Source: Cinclus cinclus (lineage: Eukaryota > Chordata > Aves > Passeriformes > Cinclidae). Taken from it: a stretch of DNA of 64,000 nt. Numbering within the stretch: the stretch's first letter is position 1; each line of letters starts with the position of its first letter. Both the position numbers and the translations under genes were made by a program. The DNA lies in contig NC_085055.1 of NCBI RefSeq assembly GCF_963662255.1, positions 19,206,704-19,270,703 on the forward strand. The letters are read 5' to 3'. The notes below the pieces were generated by a model that saw only the letters and a list, made by a program, of their open reading frames with translations, was not told the DNA's origin and made no database searches. This document shows, piece by piece, positions 11,701 through 24,103 of the stretch.

Positions 11701-11965
11701 TCTCAGGAGTAGCCTGAGCGCCTGCACTGAGAGCTCCTGAGAGCTGACCTGAGGTGTTTCTTCATGGCTGAATTGCACTGTAACTGGAGCCAAATTAACC
11801 ATCAAGAAGAACAAGTGACAGAAGCAATGGACACTACACAAACACATTTCAACTCACATTGTACACTGGCCTGGCACTTCCAAGTCCAAGTCCAGTGGTG
11901 TTAGGAAGTTGCAACACACATGAATCCTTTCCATGTGGGGTGGTGTGAAACTGGAGAAAAATGCC
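8725..11965 (+). repeat. Divergent spacer block D1, forward (flank B then A)
   Basis: 3,241 bp between the 5' ends of K2 and K3. A CR1 remnant lies next to K2. The internal inverted-repeat arms are at about 9569-10124 and 10959-11494, and flank A lies next to K3. No gene is recognised. It is the mirror image of D3 with a few substitutions, for example near 9730 and 10063. Confidence 0.85.
8772..9273 (-). mobile_element. CR1 LINE 3' fragment in D1
   Basis: Read on the minus strand, this resembles the 3' end of an avian CR1: the end of ORF2 (ATCCAGAGCTGTGTGGCC, then CTGCAGGGGGTCCAGAGGAG) and the 3' UTR, ending near GATTCTAAG, like the CR1 terminal octamer. It is 5'-truncated by an internal deletion that D6 does not have. 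Confidence 0.8.
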
Positions 11966-12083
11966 TGAGATGAAAGAGGCAGGGACCTCATGGGCAGGAG
12001 GGCTCACAAGTGGCCACTCCCAGGAGTTTGGATGTTTCAGGAACCAGGAATGTTTGTGGCCCCACAGGGCTCTGGGACACGGC

Positions 12084-12089
12084 ATAAAA
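12084..12089 (+). promoter_or_regulatory. TATA box of keratin K3 (5' flank type A)
   Basis: ATAAAA 616 nt before the K3 ATG; the exon 1 donor GT is at 12150. Confidence 0.8.
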
Positions 12090-12699
12090 GGCTGCTCTGC
12101 TCCAGGCTCTGCATCCTGGTCTCTGGCGTCCCTTTCCTCGAGGAACGAGGTAAGCCTGAGTGCGCTCCATCCCTGCCTGTGGGCTGAACTGCTGGCATGG
12201 AGGCCGCCCGGGTTGATCCTTGGGCTGCCCCAGCTGGGCCCTGACACAGAAGTGTTGAAGGGCCGCCAGCCTTTCCATGCTGGTGCCTGGGGACAGCTGG
12301 GAAGAGGGGGCTTGTTTGCAGCAGAAGGGGATGGATGGGGCTCAGTCCCTGGGGGATGTGCCCAGCAGAGTCTGCACCTGCTGTGGCGTAACAAAACGTC
12401 GCAGCGCATCCCCGGCCATGTCCAACACAGCCATGTGTGCTGTGGGGTTGGGCTGTGAGCAGTCTTTGCACAGGGGCCTTCAAGGCACTGTGCTGGGTCC
12501 TTCTTCCTGAAGTGGGGGGGCGTTCCCGTGCCGTGCCACTGGGAGGGCACGAGGAGGGTGTTGGGAGCCGTAGGCACAGAGTGTGTTTGGAAGAGCAGAT
12601 GTGTCCCTGGAGAGAGCTGAGGCGCAGAGAGACAGACTGATGCTGGGGCTGCTTGGTGCTCCCTGCTCTGTGTTGCAGCTTTGCCTCCTGCACCGAGAG

Positions 12700-13017
12700 A
12701 TGTCCTGCTGCAGACCCTGTCCCCCACGGCCCTGCGGCCCCTGTGGCCCAACGCCCCTTGCCAGCAGCTGCAGTGAGCCCTGCCTCGCCCGCTGCGCTGA
12801 CTCCACGGTGTACATCGAGCCTTCGCCCGTGGTGGTGACCATGCCGGGCCCCATCCTCACCTCTTTCCCTCAGAGCACAGCCGTGGGATCCTCTCTGTCC
12901 GCTGCTGTGGGCAGCTCCCTCAGCACCGCGGGGGTTCCCATCTCTTCTGGGGGCTCCCTTGGCCTGGGGGGGTCAGGCCTGTGTCTGCCTTTGTCCCGCT
13001 GCGGGCAGATCTGCTGA
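12700..13017 (+). CDS. Feather-type beta-keratin, copy K3
   Basis: The predicted protein is identical to K1. Exon 2 starts at 12679, the intron is 12150-12678, and the ATTAAA signal is at 13131-13136. Codon 9 is CCA, the form usual in Gln-side copies. 5' flank A, 3' flank Gln side; the module is 11966-13207. Confidence 0.95.
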   Translation: MSCCRPCPPRPCGPCGPTPLASSCSEPCLARCADSTVYIEPSPVVVTMPGPILTSFPQSTAVGSSLSAAVGSSLSTAGVPISSGGSLGLGGSGLCLPLSRCGQIC

Positions 13018-13659
13018 AGCCTGCGGATCCTCCCCTTTGTCCGTGGCTAATGGGCCCATCTCCTTGCCTCCCTGCTCCCCGCAATGTGTTCCTTGGTCTC
13101 TGTTGTGTGCCATTGCTTTTGCTCCTTCTCATTAAAGCCTTTGAGCAGCACCTCTCCAGAGTCCTGGTCCTTTGTTCTCCTCCTCCCTCACACACCACCT
13201 GCTCTGCAAGGAAGGTCCTTCCCTCTCCCACGACTACAAATGTAACCCTAAAGATGGGGCAGTTGCTAATGTTGGCGGAGCTCCTGGACGTGATTGCAGA
13301 GCAATGGGAAGACTTTGGCAGGGAGGAGAGGAAAAGGAGCCGCACAGGAAAGGAGCAAGAAAGGAGCACTGGACCGGGGTGGGCATACGAGCAATGGCAC
13401 ACCGAGTAACCTGCTGTTACTGTGGGAATGCTCCTGCCTGGGAACAGCTGTCCCGAGGCTGTAGCTCAGTATCCCTTTTGGTTTTGGATGCACCTGCCAT
13501 AGGGGCCTCCTGTGCGTGACCCATTTGGAGAGGGTGGTCTGCACCTCAGCTGCTGTGTCATTCCTCGGAGAACAGTCCCCAAGTGAAGCAGCAGCAGAGT
13601 AGAGCTGTGGGTGTGTAAGCGTGCTGAGGGAGAGGAAGCCTGAGGGAGCAAAAGGACTG

Positions 13660-13731
13660 AGGTCCCACTGAGATTTGAACTCAGATCACTGGATTCAGAG
13701 TCCAGAGTGCTCACCATTACACCATGGGACC
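13660..13731 (-). tRNA. tRNA-Gln (CTG), in C2
   Basis: Same sequence as the C1 copy. TTTT terminator at 13650-13653. Confidence 0.95.
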
Positions 13732-14250
13732 TTCTGCACAGGTCCCCTCTGGCCCCTGTGCTCGGCCCCGCTCAGCCTACCTCTCCCTCCATCACCTTGG
13801 ACGTCGATCACCAAGTGCAGCCTTCCTGCACGGCCTCCAAGCGCTCTCTAATCCCACCATCCTTCAGGGCGGCTCCACAGCTCCTTCTGCAAGCCTGCTG
13901 TGGCCTCTCTCACAAGTGCCAGGCTCAGAACCTCACACAACCTTCTCTTTCCCAAAATGCAACAAGCTCTTTCTCACTCAGGGCACGCCTTGGCAAGTTA
14001 CCTTCACGCAGCAGAAGCCCCCTTGCCTCCTCTTCTCCGGCCCGAGCTACTCCATCTCCATAAGGACTAGTGAGAGCAAAACACCAGGCCCCACCCAGGG
14101 AAACCCAAACCTTGGGTAACCACAATCTTTTGAAGAACAGCTTTGGTTCCCCTTGCCCCGGGCATGGGTGAACAAACCCCTGGCTAAAGTTAGTTTAAAT
14201 AAATTAGAGAAGCTCTATCATTTCCATCCGGAGCAGGGAGCAGGGCACAG

Positions 14251-14286
14251 GGAGGAGGAGGAGGAGGAGGAGGAGGAGGAGGAGGG
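14251..14286 (+). repeat. (GGA)12 microsatellite, in C2
   Basis: Twelve units, one fewer than in C1. Confidence 0.9.
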
Positions 14287-14378
14287 CTATGGGCAGGGTT
14301 GCCCAAAGAGCTAGAGCCAGGCAGGGTAAAAGCTGATGGGTAGGTGATAGGGAGACCGTGTTGGTGAAAAAAGAGCCT

Positions 14379-14450
14379 TAGCAGAGGATGGTTTCGATCC
14401 ATCGACCTCTGGGTTATGGGCCCAGCACGCTCCCGCTGCGCCACTCTGCT
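14379..14450 (-). tRNA. Initiator-type tRNA-Met (CAT), in C2
   Basis: Same sequence as the C1 copy, including G at position 20. T6 terminator at 14367-14372. Confidence 0.9.
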
Positions 14451-15390
14451 CCTCCTCAGCCTTGGCTGCCGTTGCCCTCAGCGCAGCCTGATGCTGCCGG
14501 CCACTGCTGGCCCTCCCTCCCTGCCTTCCTCTCTGCTCTGCCTCCCCCACCCCACAAAGCAGACTCCCTGACACGTTCATCTCCCTCGGGCGCGCGCTTC
14601 GCAGATCCAGGGCCTGGCCTTGCCCTTCTCCCACACCTCAGCCCACAGCCCTGCACTGACACTTGCCCTTTGGCCACCCGCCCTGGCGCTGCACGTGCTC
14701 AAGGCACCCCCGAGGCAGGCTGCAGCCCTGGGCCTTGCTGGGGATGAGGGCACCCAAAATCCAGCCACAGCCTGAACGCTGCGGCCCTGCCCAGAGATCC
14801 AGCTCTGCTGCCAGCAGGCTGCACGACTGCACCTGCCCCACAGTTCCGTTCTTTGCTGCCCAGGGAGGCACACGGGTTGCCTTTGCTTGGAAAGAGTTCT
14901 CCCCTTCTAGCTGTGCAAACTGTGGTGGTGCCTCAGCTCCGTGCTGCTCACGGTTACTCTGAAGGAAAAGATTGCAGTACTAGGCGCTTGGTGCTAAACT
15001 GGTTGTCAAGGTGCAGGTTCCTGCCTTTTCCACTTGGTGCCAGTGCCAGGTGATGAAATAAATGCTCAGCTCCAGGTGCTGTCTGCTTTTCTCCTCTCCC
15101 TCTCCCTCTTCCTGGATGCTGACAGGACTTCTGAGCTTCTTTTCCCTTGCAGGGTGGGTTTGCTTGTCTGCAGGCACAGACTATTGTCCCCTGCCCTCAC
15201 TCACAAGCTGGCCCTCACTCAGGCTTTTCCCTTGCCCTGAGGAAAGGCCTTCAGGAGGCAGGCAGGGCTGCCAGCAGCTCATCCCTTGCGGCTGCTGCTG
15301 TGCGGGAACAGCGGGGGCTGCAGGTGCAGCCGTGGGCTGGGAGCTGTGCAGCGTGGTCAGCTGCCCGCAGCCCAAAAGGGGCGCGTGCCC

Positions 15391-15472
15391 CGTAGTTGGC
15401 AGGATTCGAACCTGCGCGGGGAAACCCCAATGGATTTCTAGTCCATCGCCTTCACCACTCGGCCACAACTAC
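15391..15472 (-). tRNA. tRNA-Ser (AGA), in C2
   Basis: Same sequence as the C1 copy. TTTT terminator at 15374-15377. Confidence 0.95.
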
Positions 15473-17074
15473 CTGCTCCAGCCCTCCCTGGCTGCTCATC
15501 ACATACCCTGTGCCACGACACCGACACCCAGGCACTGGAGCCCACAGCTCCGCTCACTGTGTTTGACTGTGTGAGATTGCTTCAACAATCACTGCCAAGC
15601 CTATCAGCAAAAGACACATTTAATATTAAAGGAAAGCACAACAAAGTTTCTTCCCAAGACTTACTCTCTCCTAATTACAGGACAGTTGAGGCACAACAAA
15701 GAAAAACAAGCAACAACAAAGCCAAACAAAATCTAAGCAAGCCAAACAGAAATGAACAGAAGGGAACTGTCTAGGAGAAGGGGAGTGCTTGTGTGCGTTT
15801 GACAAAACACAGTGAGGACAAGGATATAAAGGAACATGGACTAAAAGCTTGACAGCACTTTACCTCAACTTATACCTTGAAACTAATTAATATCTTAACC
15901 TTAAAATTTGACAGACGGAAAACTCCTAGTAGCATTCTACCTAACTTATAACTTCAAAGTTCCCGATGAACTGTCGCCCAAGTGGAAGACCACCATTGTA
16001 GCTGCACTTTTGGAAACAATTTCCACATATCTTGGGAGTTCTTTCAAGTAGTTAGCGCCATGGATTATGCCAGAGAAGGAATGTAAGGTTCCATCTCTGA
16101 TGACTAAGGCAAATCAACTTGTGAGCCCATAAACAGCTCTGCACTGAGTGAAGATCCTGCAGGCTCCTGGAGCACAGCAGGAGGTGCCAGCACGTCCCTC
16201 GGGTGGAACATCTCCTACAGCTTGAGAACCATAAAGCTGGGCTACTCGAAAGGCCATCACTGATGATGAGGCCCCACAGTCCTCTAAGTACAGGAGAGAG
16301 AAATGACAATGGTATGAATGCTGTCACTGTGAATTTTTAATTTAGTCCTTGCTCTGACTGTGGATCGGGCAATGCTAAACCCTTCTGGACCCTTTTAATT
16401 CTGTATCCATATCCTCTGCAGTTCCATACAGTTCTGAATGCAGTCTCCCTGTAAATCATTTAGCATTGATTTCAATTCAACATTCTCTTTGTGCTTTGTC
16501 CATTTAGTGAGTGACAGGGTGAAGTTTGCCATCAAACGCTGTTGCAGCATCGCTGCCTATGTCCAGCCGTGGGAAGAAGTGTTTTTCTCCTTTCCAGCCC
16601 ACAGTCCTCTACTCATCCCACTGACACATCCCAACATCAGCAATAGGAGAGAGAAGATTGAATTTGCCATGATATTGTGAGGAAGCTTTGAGAGGATGGA
16701 AAATTTACTGAAAATACCTATATAAACTCTGACAAGGAACAAATTGGCAGTGGGACCTGCACGGCTGAGATCTGAAGGCTACAAATTCCAGCATAGGGAC
16801 TGAGGCTTTGGTGCTCTGGTGTAATTTCGGGGAGATTTTGTCCCGATGCTGGGATGCTCAGGACAGCAGCCAGCGCTCAGCCTGGCAGAACAGGTGGTGT
16901 GTGAGGGAGGAGGAGAACAAAGGACCAGGACTCTGGAGAGATGCTGCTCAAAGGCTTTAATGAGAAGGAGCAAAAGCAATGGCACACAACAGAGACCAAG
17001 GAACACATTGCGGGGAGCAGGGAGGCAAGGAGATGGGCCCATTAGCCACGGACAAAGGGGAGGATCCGCAGGCT

Positions 17075-17392
17075 TCAGCAGATCTGCCCGCAGCGGGACA
17101 AAGGCAGACACAGGCCTGACCCCCCCAGGCCAAGGGAGCCCCCAGAAGAGATGGGAACCCCCGCGGTGCTGAGGGAGCTGCCCACAGCAGCGGACAGAGA
17201 GGATCCCACGGCTGTGCTCTGAGGGAAAGAGGTGAGGATGGGGCCCGGCATGGTCACCACCACGGGCGAAGGCTCGATGTACACCGTGGAGTCAGCGCAG
17301 CGGGCGAGGCAGGGCTCACTGCAGCTGCTGGCAAGGGGCGTTGGGCCACAGGGGCCGCAGGGCCGGGGGGGACAGGGTCTGCAGCAGGACAT
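17075..17392 (-). CDS. Feather-type beta-keratin, copy K4
   Basis: Intact 105-residue copy with the same predicted protein as K1. Codon 9 is CCC, the Ser-side form. The intron is 17414-17942 (donor at its high end), and the ATTAAA signal is at 16956-16961. A private G-to-A change (coding strand) lies in exon 1 at 17963, shared only with K8. 5' flank B, 3' flank Ser side. Confidence 0.95.
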   Translation of the reverse strand: MSCCRPCPPRPCGPCGPTPLASSCSEPCLARCADSTVYIEPSPVVVTMPGPILTSFPQSTAVGSSLSAAVGSSLSTAGVPISSGGSLGLGGSGLCLPLSRCGQIC

Positions 17393-18002
17393 CTCTCGGT
17401 GCAGGAGGCAAAGCTGCAACACAGAGCAGGGAGCACCAAGCAGCCCCAGCATCAGTCTGTCTCTCTGCGCCTCAGCTCTCTCCAGGGACACATCTGCTCT
17501 TCCAAACACACTCTGTGCCTACGGCTCCCAACACCCTCCTCGTGCCCTCCCAGTGGCACGGCACGGGAACGCCCCCCCACTTCAGGAAGAAGGACCCAGC
17601 ACAGTGCCTTGAAGGCCCCTGTGCAAAGACTGCTCACAGCCCATCCCCACAGCACACATGGCTGTGTTGGACATGGCCGGGGATGCGCTGCGACGTTTTG
17701 TTACGCCACGGCAGGTGCAGACTCTGCTGGGCACATCCCCCAGGGACTGAGCCCCATCCACCCCCTTCTGCTGCAAACAAGCCCCCTCTTCCCAGCTGTC
17801 CCCAGGCACCAGCATGGAAAGGCTGGCGGCCCTTCAACACTTCTGTGTCAGGGCCCAGCTGGGGAAGCCCAAGGATCAACCCGGGCGGCCTCCATGCCAG
17901 CAGTTCAGCCCACAGGCAGGGATGGAGCGCACTCAGGCTTACCTCGTTCCTCGAGGAAAGGGATGCCAGAGACCAGGATGCAGAGCCTGGAGCAGAGCAG
18001 CC

Positions 18003-18008
18003 TTTTAT
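18003..18008 (-). promoter_or_regulatory. TATA box of keratin K4 (5' flank type B)
   Basis: ATAAAA on the minus strand, 611 nt beyond the first base of the ATG. Confidence 0.78.
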
Positions 18009-18126
18009 GCCGTGTCCCAGAGCCCTGTGGGGCCACAAACATTCCTGGTTCCTGAAACATCCAAACTCCTGGGAGTGGCCACTTGTGAGCCCTCCTGCCC
18101 ATGAGGTCCCTGCCTCTTTCATCTCA

Positions 18127-21100
18127 AATGTTGTTCTCCCACTTTGAAGAACCCAGTATTTTGCAAAGACTCTTAGAATCACTTGAGGTTGGAATGGACC
18201 TTAAAATCATCCAGCTTCATCCCCCTAAACAGCTTCCGCATCTTCTCAGGACTACCTGTTGCAGTATCTCACCCCTCTCAGAGGAAAAGATTCTTTCCCA
18301 ATATCTAATCTGAATGTACCGTCTTTCAGTTCTGAACCTGTTGCCCTTGACCCATCTCCACACACTCCAAGCAAGTATCCTTCCCTTTCTTGACTAGACA
18401 TCTTCTGGGAGCCTTCCCATCTCTTTGTTACACTACTGAAGCCCTCTCAGGTTGTCCACACCGGGCAATGGCTCCACTTGCCTGATGCTCTTTGTGGCTC
18501 CTCTGGACCCCCTGCAGCAGGTCCGTGTGTTCCTAACGTTGTGGGTCCAAGAGGTGGAGGCAGCACCACAGCTGTGGGATCATGACTGCTGAGTAGAGCG
18601 GGACAATCCCCTCCCTTGACCTGCAGGCCACACAGCTCTGGATGCAGCCCCAGATACAACTGGACTTTTGCACTGGGCACAGGCACCACTGGAGTTGGAC
18701 ATGGAGCTCTTGTCCACAACTCCTTGAGTGCCACCATCCATCCAATTCCATCTGCACTGAGTGGCCATCCCCCATAAAATCCAACGTCACTCCAACTTAG
18801 AGAGACGGACGCAAAGAGCAGGTTCAGCCTTGCCTGTGTCAGGGAATCTCCACAGCCAAGTGTCCCTTGAAAACTAAACAAGGCCCTCATGCATTTTACA
18901 ACTAGAGCTGCGGCCTCAGCTTGGGAACTTGGGATCCTCTAGGAAGCAAGGAAACCCACACGTAGGAAGGTGATCAAAGCCATGCCTCCACCTCTCCCTG
19001 AAAGACAAATTGAGCCACGTTCTCCCACACAAATTGACCCACTTTGCTCAGTGTGTCCAGCCCTGAGGCCAGGATCTGGATGGCAGCTTTGGGGAGGGGG
19101 CTGAGGGCAGGGAGTCCAAAGCTCATGGCTCCTTTTCCTGGGACAGGCATCACTTTGCCCATTCAATTAATTTCACAGTTCAAAGGGATATTGGATCAGT
19201 CCCCCAGAGCATGTGGGAATGACTGTGATGTGGAAGAGTTGGGAAAATCCAACTTGAGCTTCAGGCAAACCTGAATCATGCTGATGTGGGAAGGAGTGCA
19301 CACGATGCCCTGGACTCAGGCATTCCAGGGATACCAGAGCACACAGCCTCTTTCCTCCATAATTTCTGCCTTTGTCAGGGGCATTTCCAGACCTTTTAGG
19401 ACTGATCCCAAACCACTTTGTACATCCGTGTAATCCTGTGCAGCTGCTGCAGCTTTCCAAAAGACACTGCCTTTTGGTGGCTGCTCAAGGGCCCATGGGA
19501 TGCAGGGTAGCCCAGGATAAAGGAGGTTGGGAGAGACCACTGGAAGTCCTCTGCTCCTGCTCTGAGAAGAACAAACTTCCCAGTTGCCTGCAGAAGCTGT
19601 GGGCCTTGTCCCAATGTCCTCTGGTCACTGCCACTGTCACACAGGTGCCTGCCAGCGACAAGGAACAGCTCTAGGTGAGAAGGGCTGCAAAGCAGGGAGA
19701 AAGTCTGTCCCAACAGAGCTTCCACTCTATGTCCTCTGGGGAGCTCTAACCCTGAACCCAGAGAGTTCCTCACTGTCCATGTCCAGATCTCATCCCACGA
19801 GCCTGGGATCTGATCACCCCATGGATGGTGCCCTTTCCTCGCACTGCAGAGGCCACATCAGGGTTGCTGTCCCCATTTGGTGTCCCCGGGACAAGAGAGG
19901 TCTTGGTGATCTCTTAACAGAGAGAGGCACTGCCAGAGGACCAGGCAGAACAGAAGGGCTGCAGCCCCTGACACAGGGGCCGGTTGAGGGCACTGCACTT
20001 GTGCAACCTGGTGAAGATGAGCAAGGTGTGGATGGGACATGGAACTGATGTCGCCAGCGCTTCCTGGCCATCCTGGAGAGAAGGAAGCCAAACTCTCCTG
20101 AGAGGTGCACTGTCAAAGGGCAAGAGGCAGCAATAACAAGTATTAAAAATTGCAACACAGGAAATCCCTGTGCTGCCAGGAGGAAGACAAGAACAAGCCT
20201 GGGAGATCTGCACAATGGAGAGTGACCTCTTAGTTAAGCTGGCTCGGTGCTCAGAAGGCAGCAGGAGAAGGCCCAGAGCCTGCTGAAGAGTTTGACCTGG
20301 AAGTTGGATGTGCCCAGAGCAGTTGAGAGGAGCACAAGACCTCCCGAGCTCCAGCCAGGCATTCTGGGGTTGATCTGGAGTACTCTGAGTCACTACAGCC
20401 CATGAGCAGCCACCAAAAGGCCATGCCTTGGGAGAAGACAGCAAATGCAGGAGATTGCAGAGAAGCACCAGGTGATCCATGAATGGGGATCAAAGGTGGG
20501 GAAATACCCTTCATGGCAGCAGAACATTGAGGAAACGAGCTCTGTTATCCCTTGAGCACCTGAGTGTGTGGCACCCAGTCCGCTGAAGTCCACACTGAGT
20601 GACTCAGGTTTGCCTGGAGCTCAGGGATTTTCCCAGCTCTTCCCCATCATGAGGACACCCACTCTGTGCTCTGGGAGACTGATCCAGTGTCCCTTTGAAA
20701 TGTAAAATGCATGGAATGGGAAACTCCAGCCCAGTCCCAGAAAGAAAGAGCCATGGGCTTTGGGCTCCCTGCCCTCAGCCTTTTCCCCAGAGCTGCCAGC
20801 CAGGACTCTGGCCTCTGGCATGAGCTGAGTAAAACAGGTCCGTGTGGCTGTGGGTCTCTTTCAGGGAGGGACGCGGCATCTCTTTGATCACAAAACCCGG
20901 CCGTGGACAGTAAGCAAGTTCCCCATGGCTGTCACTCAGGCCTGCAGGGACATCCTTCCAGCTGAACATGGCCTTTCCTTGCCACTGGGCTTTGCCACCT
21001 CCCTGCAGAGCTGGGTCTCTTCCCTACTATGGCCTCGTGCAGTGTCCTCACTCGTGCTGCCTCAACTGACCCACAGTCCTCTGAACATCTCAGAGCAATG

Positions 21101-21367
21101 ACTCTCAGGAGTAGCCTGAGCGCCTGCACTGAGAGCTCCTGAGAGCTGACCTGAGGTGTTTCTTCATGGCTGAATTGCACTGTAACTGGAGCCAAATTAA
21201 CCATCAAGAAGAACAAGTGACAGAAGCAATGGACACTACACAAACACATTTCAACTCACATTGTACACTGGCCTGGCACTTCCAAGTCCAAGTCCAGTGG
21301 TGTTAGGAAGTTGCAACACACATGAATCCTTTCCATGTGGGGTGGTGTGAAACTGGAGAAAAATGCC
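18127..21367 (+). repeat. Divergent spacer block D2, forward
   Basis: 3,241 bp forming the loop between the inverted arms. The internal inverted-repeat arms are at about 18971-19526 and 20361-20896. Flank B lies next to K4 and flank A next to K5. No gene is recognised. Confidence 0.85.
18174..18675 (-). mobile_element. CR1 LINE 3' fragment in D2
   Basis: Same truncated insertion as in D1, with a few private substitutions (for example TTGAGGTTGG near 18183). Confidence 0.8.
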
Positions 21368-21485
21368 TGAGATGAAAGAGGCAGGGACCTCATGGGCAGG
21401 AGGGCTCACAAGTGGCCACTCCCAGGAGTTTGGATGTTTCAGGAACCAGGAATGTTTGTGGCCCCACAGGGCTCTGGGACACGGC

Positions 21486-21491
21486 ATAAAA
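21486..21491 (+). promoter_or_regulatory. TATA box of keratin K5 (5' flank type A)
   Basis: ATAAAA 616 nt before the ATG. Flank A is here joined to a Ser-side gene body, a combination absent from K1 to K4. Confidence 0.8.
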
Positions 21492-22101
21492 GGCTGCTCT
21501 GCTCCAGGCTCTGCATCCTGGTCTCTGGCGTCCCTTTCCTCGAGGAACGAGGTAAGCCTGAGTGCGCTCCATCCCTGCCTGTGGGCTGAACTGCTGGCAT
21601 GGAGGCCGCCCGGGTTGATCCTTGGGCTTCCCCAGCTGGGCCCTGACACAGAAGTGTTGAAGGGCCGCCAGCCTTTCCATGCTGGTGCCTGGGGACAGCT
21701 GGGAAGAGGGGGCTTGTTTGCAGCAGAAGGGGGTGGATGGGGCTCAGTCCCTGGGGGATGTGCCCAGCAGAGTCTGCACCTGCCGTGGCGTAACAAAACG
21801 TCGCAGCGCATCCCCGGCCATGTCCAACACAGCCATGTGTGCTGTGGGGATGGGCTGTGAGCAGTCTTTGCACAGGGGCCTTCAAGGCACTGTGCTGGGT
21901 CCTTCTTCCTGAAGTGGGGGGGCGTTCCCGTGCCGTGCCACTGGGAGGGCACGAGGAGGGTGTTGGGAGCCGTAGGCACAGAGTGTGTTTGGAAGAGCAG
22001 ATGTGTCCCTGGAGAGAGCTGAGGCGCAGAGAGACAGACTGATGCTGGGGCTGCTTGGTGCTCCCTGCTCTGTGTTGCAGCTTTGCCTCCTGCACCGAGA
22101 G

Positions 22102-22419
22102 ATGTCCTGCTGCAGACCCTGTCCCCCCCGGCCCTGCGGCCCCTGTGGCCCAACGCCCCTTGCCAGCAGCTGCAGTGAGCCCTGCCTCGCCCGCTGCGCT
22201 GACTCCACGGTGTACATCGAGCCTTCGCCCGTGGTGGTGACCATGCCGGGCCCCATCCTCACCTCTTTCCCTCAGAGCACAGCCGTGGGATCCTCTCTGT
22301 CCGCTGCTGTGGGCAGCTCCCTCAGCACCGCGGGGGTTCCCATCTCTTCTGGGGGCTCCCTTGGCCTGGGGGGGTCAGGCCTGTGTCTGCCTTTGTCCCG
22401 CTGCGGGCAGATCTGCTGA
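22102..22419 (+). CDS. Feather-type beta-keratin, copy K5
   Basis: Intact, same predicted protein as K1. Codon 9 is CCC. The intron is 21552-22080 and the ATTAAA signal is at 22533-22538. 5' flank A, 3' flank Ser side: a hybrid of the two parental arrangements. Confidence 0.95.
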   Translation: MSCCRPCPPRPCGPCGPTPLASSCSEPCLARCADSTVYIEPSPVVVTMPGPILTSFPQSTAVGSSLSAAVGSSLSTAGVPISSGGSLGLGGSGLCLPLSRCGQIC

Positions 22420-24021
22420 AGCCTGCGGATCCTCCCCTTTGTCCGTGGCTAATGGGCCCATCTCCTTGCCTCCCTGCTCCCCGCAATGTGTTCCTTGGTC
22501 TCTGTTGTGTGCCATTGCTTTTGCTCCTTCTCATTAAAGCCTTTGAGCAGCATCTCTCCAGAGTCCTGGTCCTTTGTTCTCCTCCTCCCTCACACACCAC
22601 CTGTTCTGCCAGGCTGAGCGCTGGCTGCTGTCCTGAGCATCCCAGCATCGGGACAAAATCTCCCCGAAATTACACCAGAGCACCAAAGCCTCAGTCCCTA
22701 TGCTGGAATTTGTAGCCTTCAGATCTCAGCCGTGCAGGTCCCACTGCCAATTTGTTCCTTGTCAGAGTTTATATAGGTATTTTCAGTAAATTTTCCATCC
22801 TCTCAAAGCTTCCTCACAATATCATGGCAAATTCAATCTTCTCTCTCCTATTGCTGATGTTGGGATGTGTCAGTGGGATGAGTAGAGGACTGTGGGCTGG
22901 AAAGGAGAAAAACACTTCTTCCCACGGCTGGACATAGGCAGCGATGCTGCAACAGCGTTTGATGGCAAACTTCACCCTGTCACTCACTAAATGGACAAAG
23001 CACAAAGAGAATGTTGAATTGAAATCAATGCTAAATGATTTACAGGGAGACTGCATTCAGAACTGTATGGAACTGCAGAGGATATGGATACAGAATTAAA
23101 AGGGTCCAGAAGGGTTTAGCATTGCCCGATCCACAGTCAGAGCAAGGACTAAATTAAAAATTCACAGTGACAGCATTCATACCATTGTCATTTCTCTCTC
23201 CTGTACTTAGAGGACTGTGGGGCCTCATCATCAGTGATGGCCTTTCGAGTAGCCCAGCTTTATGGTTCTCAAGCTGTAGGAGATGTTCCACCCGAGGGAC
23301 GTGCTGGCACCTCCTGCTGTGCTCCAGGAGCCTGCAGGATCTTCACTCAGTGCAGAGCTGTTTATGGGCTCACAAGTTGATTTGCCTTAGTCATCAGAGA
23401 TGGAACCTTACATTCCTTCTCTGGCATAATCCATGGCGCTAACTACTTGAAAGAACTCCCAAGATATGTGGAAATTGTTTCCAAAAGTGCAGCTACAATG
23501 GTGGTCTTCCACTTGGGCGACAGTTCATCGGGAACTTTGAAGTTATAAGTTAGGTAGAATGCTACTAGGAGTTTTCCGTCTGTCAAATTTTAAGGTTAAG
23601 ATATTAATTAGTTTCAAGGTATAAGTTGAGGTAAAGTGCTGTCAAGCTTTTAGTCCATGTTCCTTTATATCCTTGTCCTCACTGTGTTTTGTCAAACGCA
23701 CACAAGCACTCCCCTTCTCCTAGACAGTTCCCTTCTGTTCATTTCTGTTTGGCTTGCTTAGATTTTGTTTGGCTTTGTTGTTGCTTGTTTTTCTTTGTTG
23801 TGCCTCAACTGTCCTGTAATTAGGAGAGAGTAAGTCTTGGGAAGAAACTTTGTTGTGCTTTCCTTTAATATTAAATGTGTCTTTTGCTGATAGGCTTGGC
23901 AGTGATTGTTGAAGCAATCTCACACAGTCAAACACAGTGAGCGGAGCTGTGGGCTCCAGTGCCTGGGTGTCGGTGTCGTGGCACAGGGTATGTGATGAGC
24001 AGCCAGGGAGGGCTGGAGCAG

Positions 24022-24103
24022 GTAGTTGTGGCCGAGTGGTGAAGGCGATGGACTAGAAATCCATTGGGGTTTCCCCGCGCAGGTTCGAATCCTGCCAACT
24101 ACG
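24022..24103 (+). tRNA. tRNA-Ser (AGA), in C3
   Basis: Same sequence as the C1 copy. TTTT terminator at 24117-24120. Confidence 0.95.

Larger units (their letters stand above)
13208..16884 (+). repeat. Convergent spacer block C2, forward
   Basis: 3,677 bp between K3 and K4, core subtype (GACTACAAATG near 13234). It has the tRNA order Gln-iMet-Ser on the minus strand. The AT-rich island is at about 15573-16746. A TAG replaces the CAG found in C1 near 16558. Confidence 0.85.
10064..17962 (+). repeat. Left arm of a ~7.9-kb near-perfect inverted repeat
   Basis: This arm mirrors 21532-29430 (paired positions sum to 39,494) and contains part of D1, K3, C2 and K4. I saw a single substitution inside the arms, near 14599 (TTCGC against TCCGC). 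The spacer is D2. The arm ends are set by the first differences found: GCTGCC/ACTGCC at about 10063 and ATGCC/ACGCC at about 17963. Confidence 0.75.
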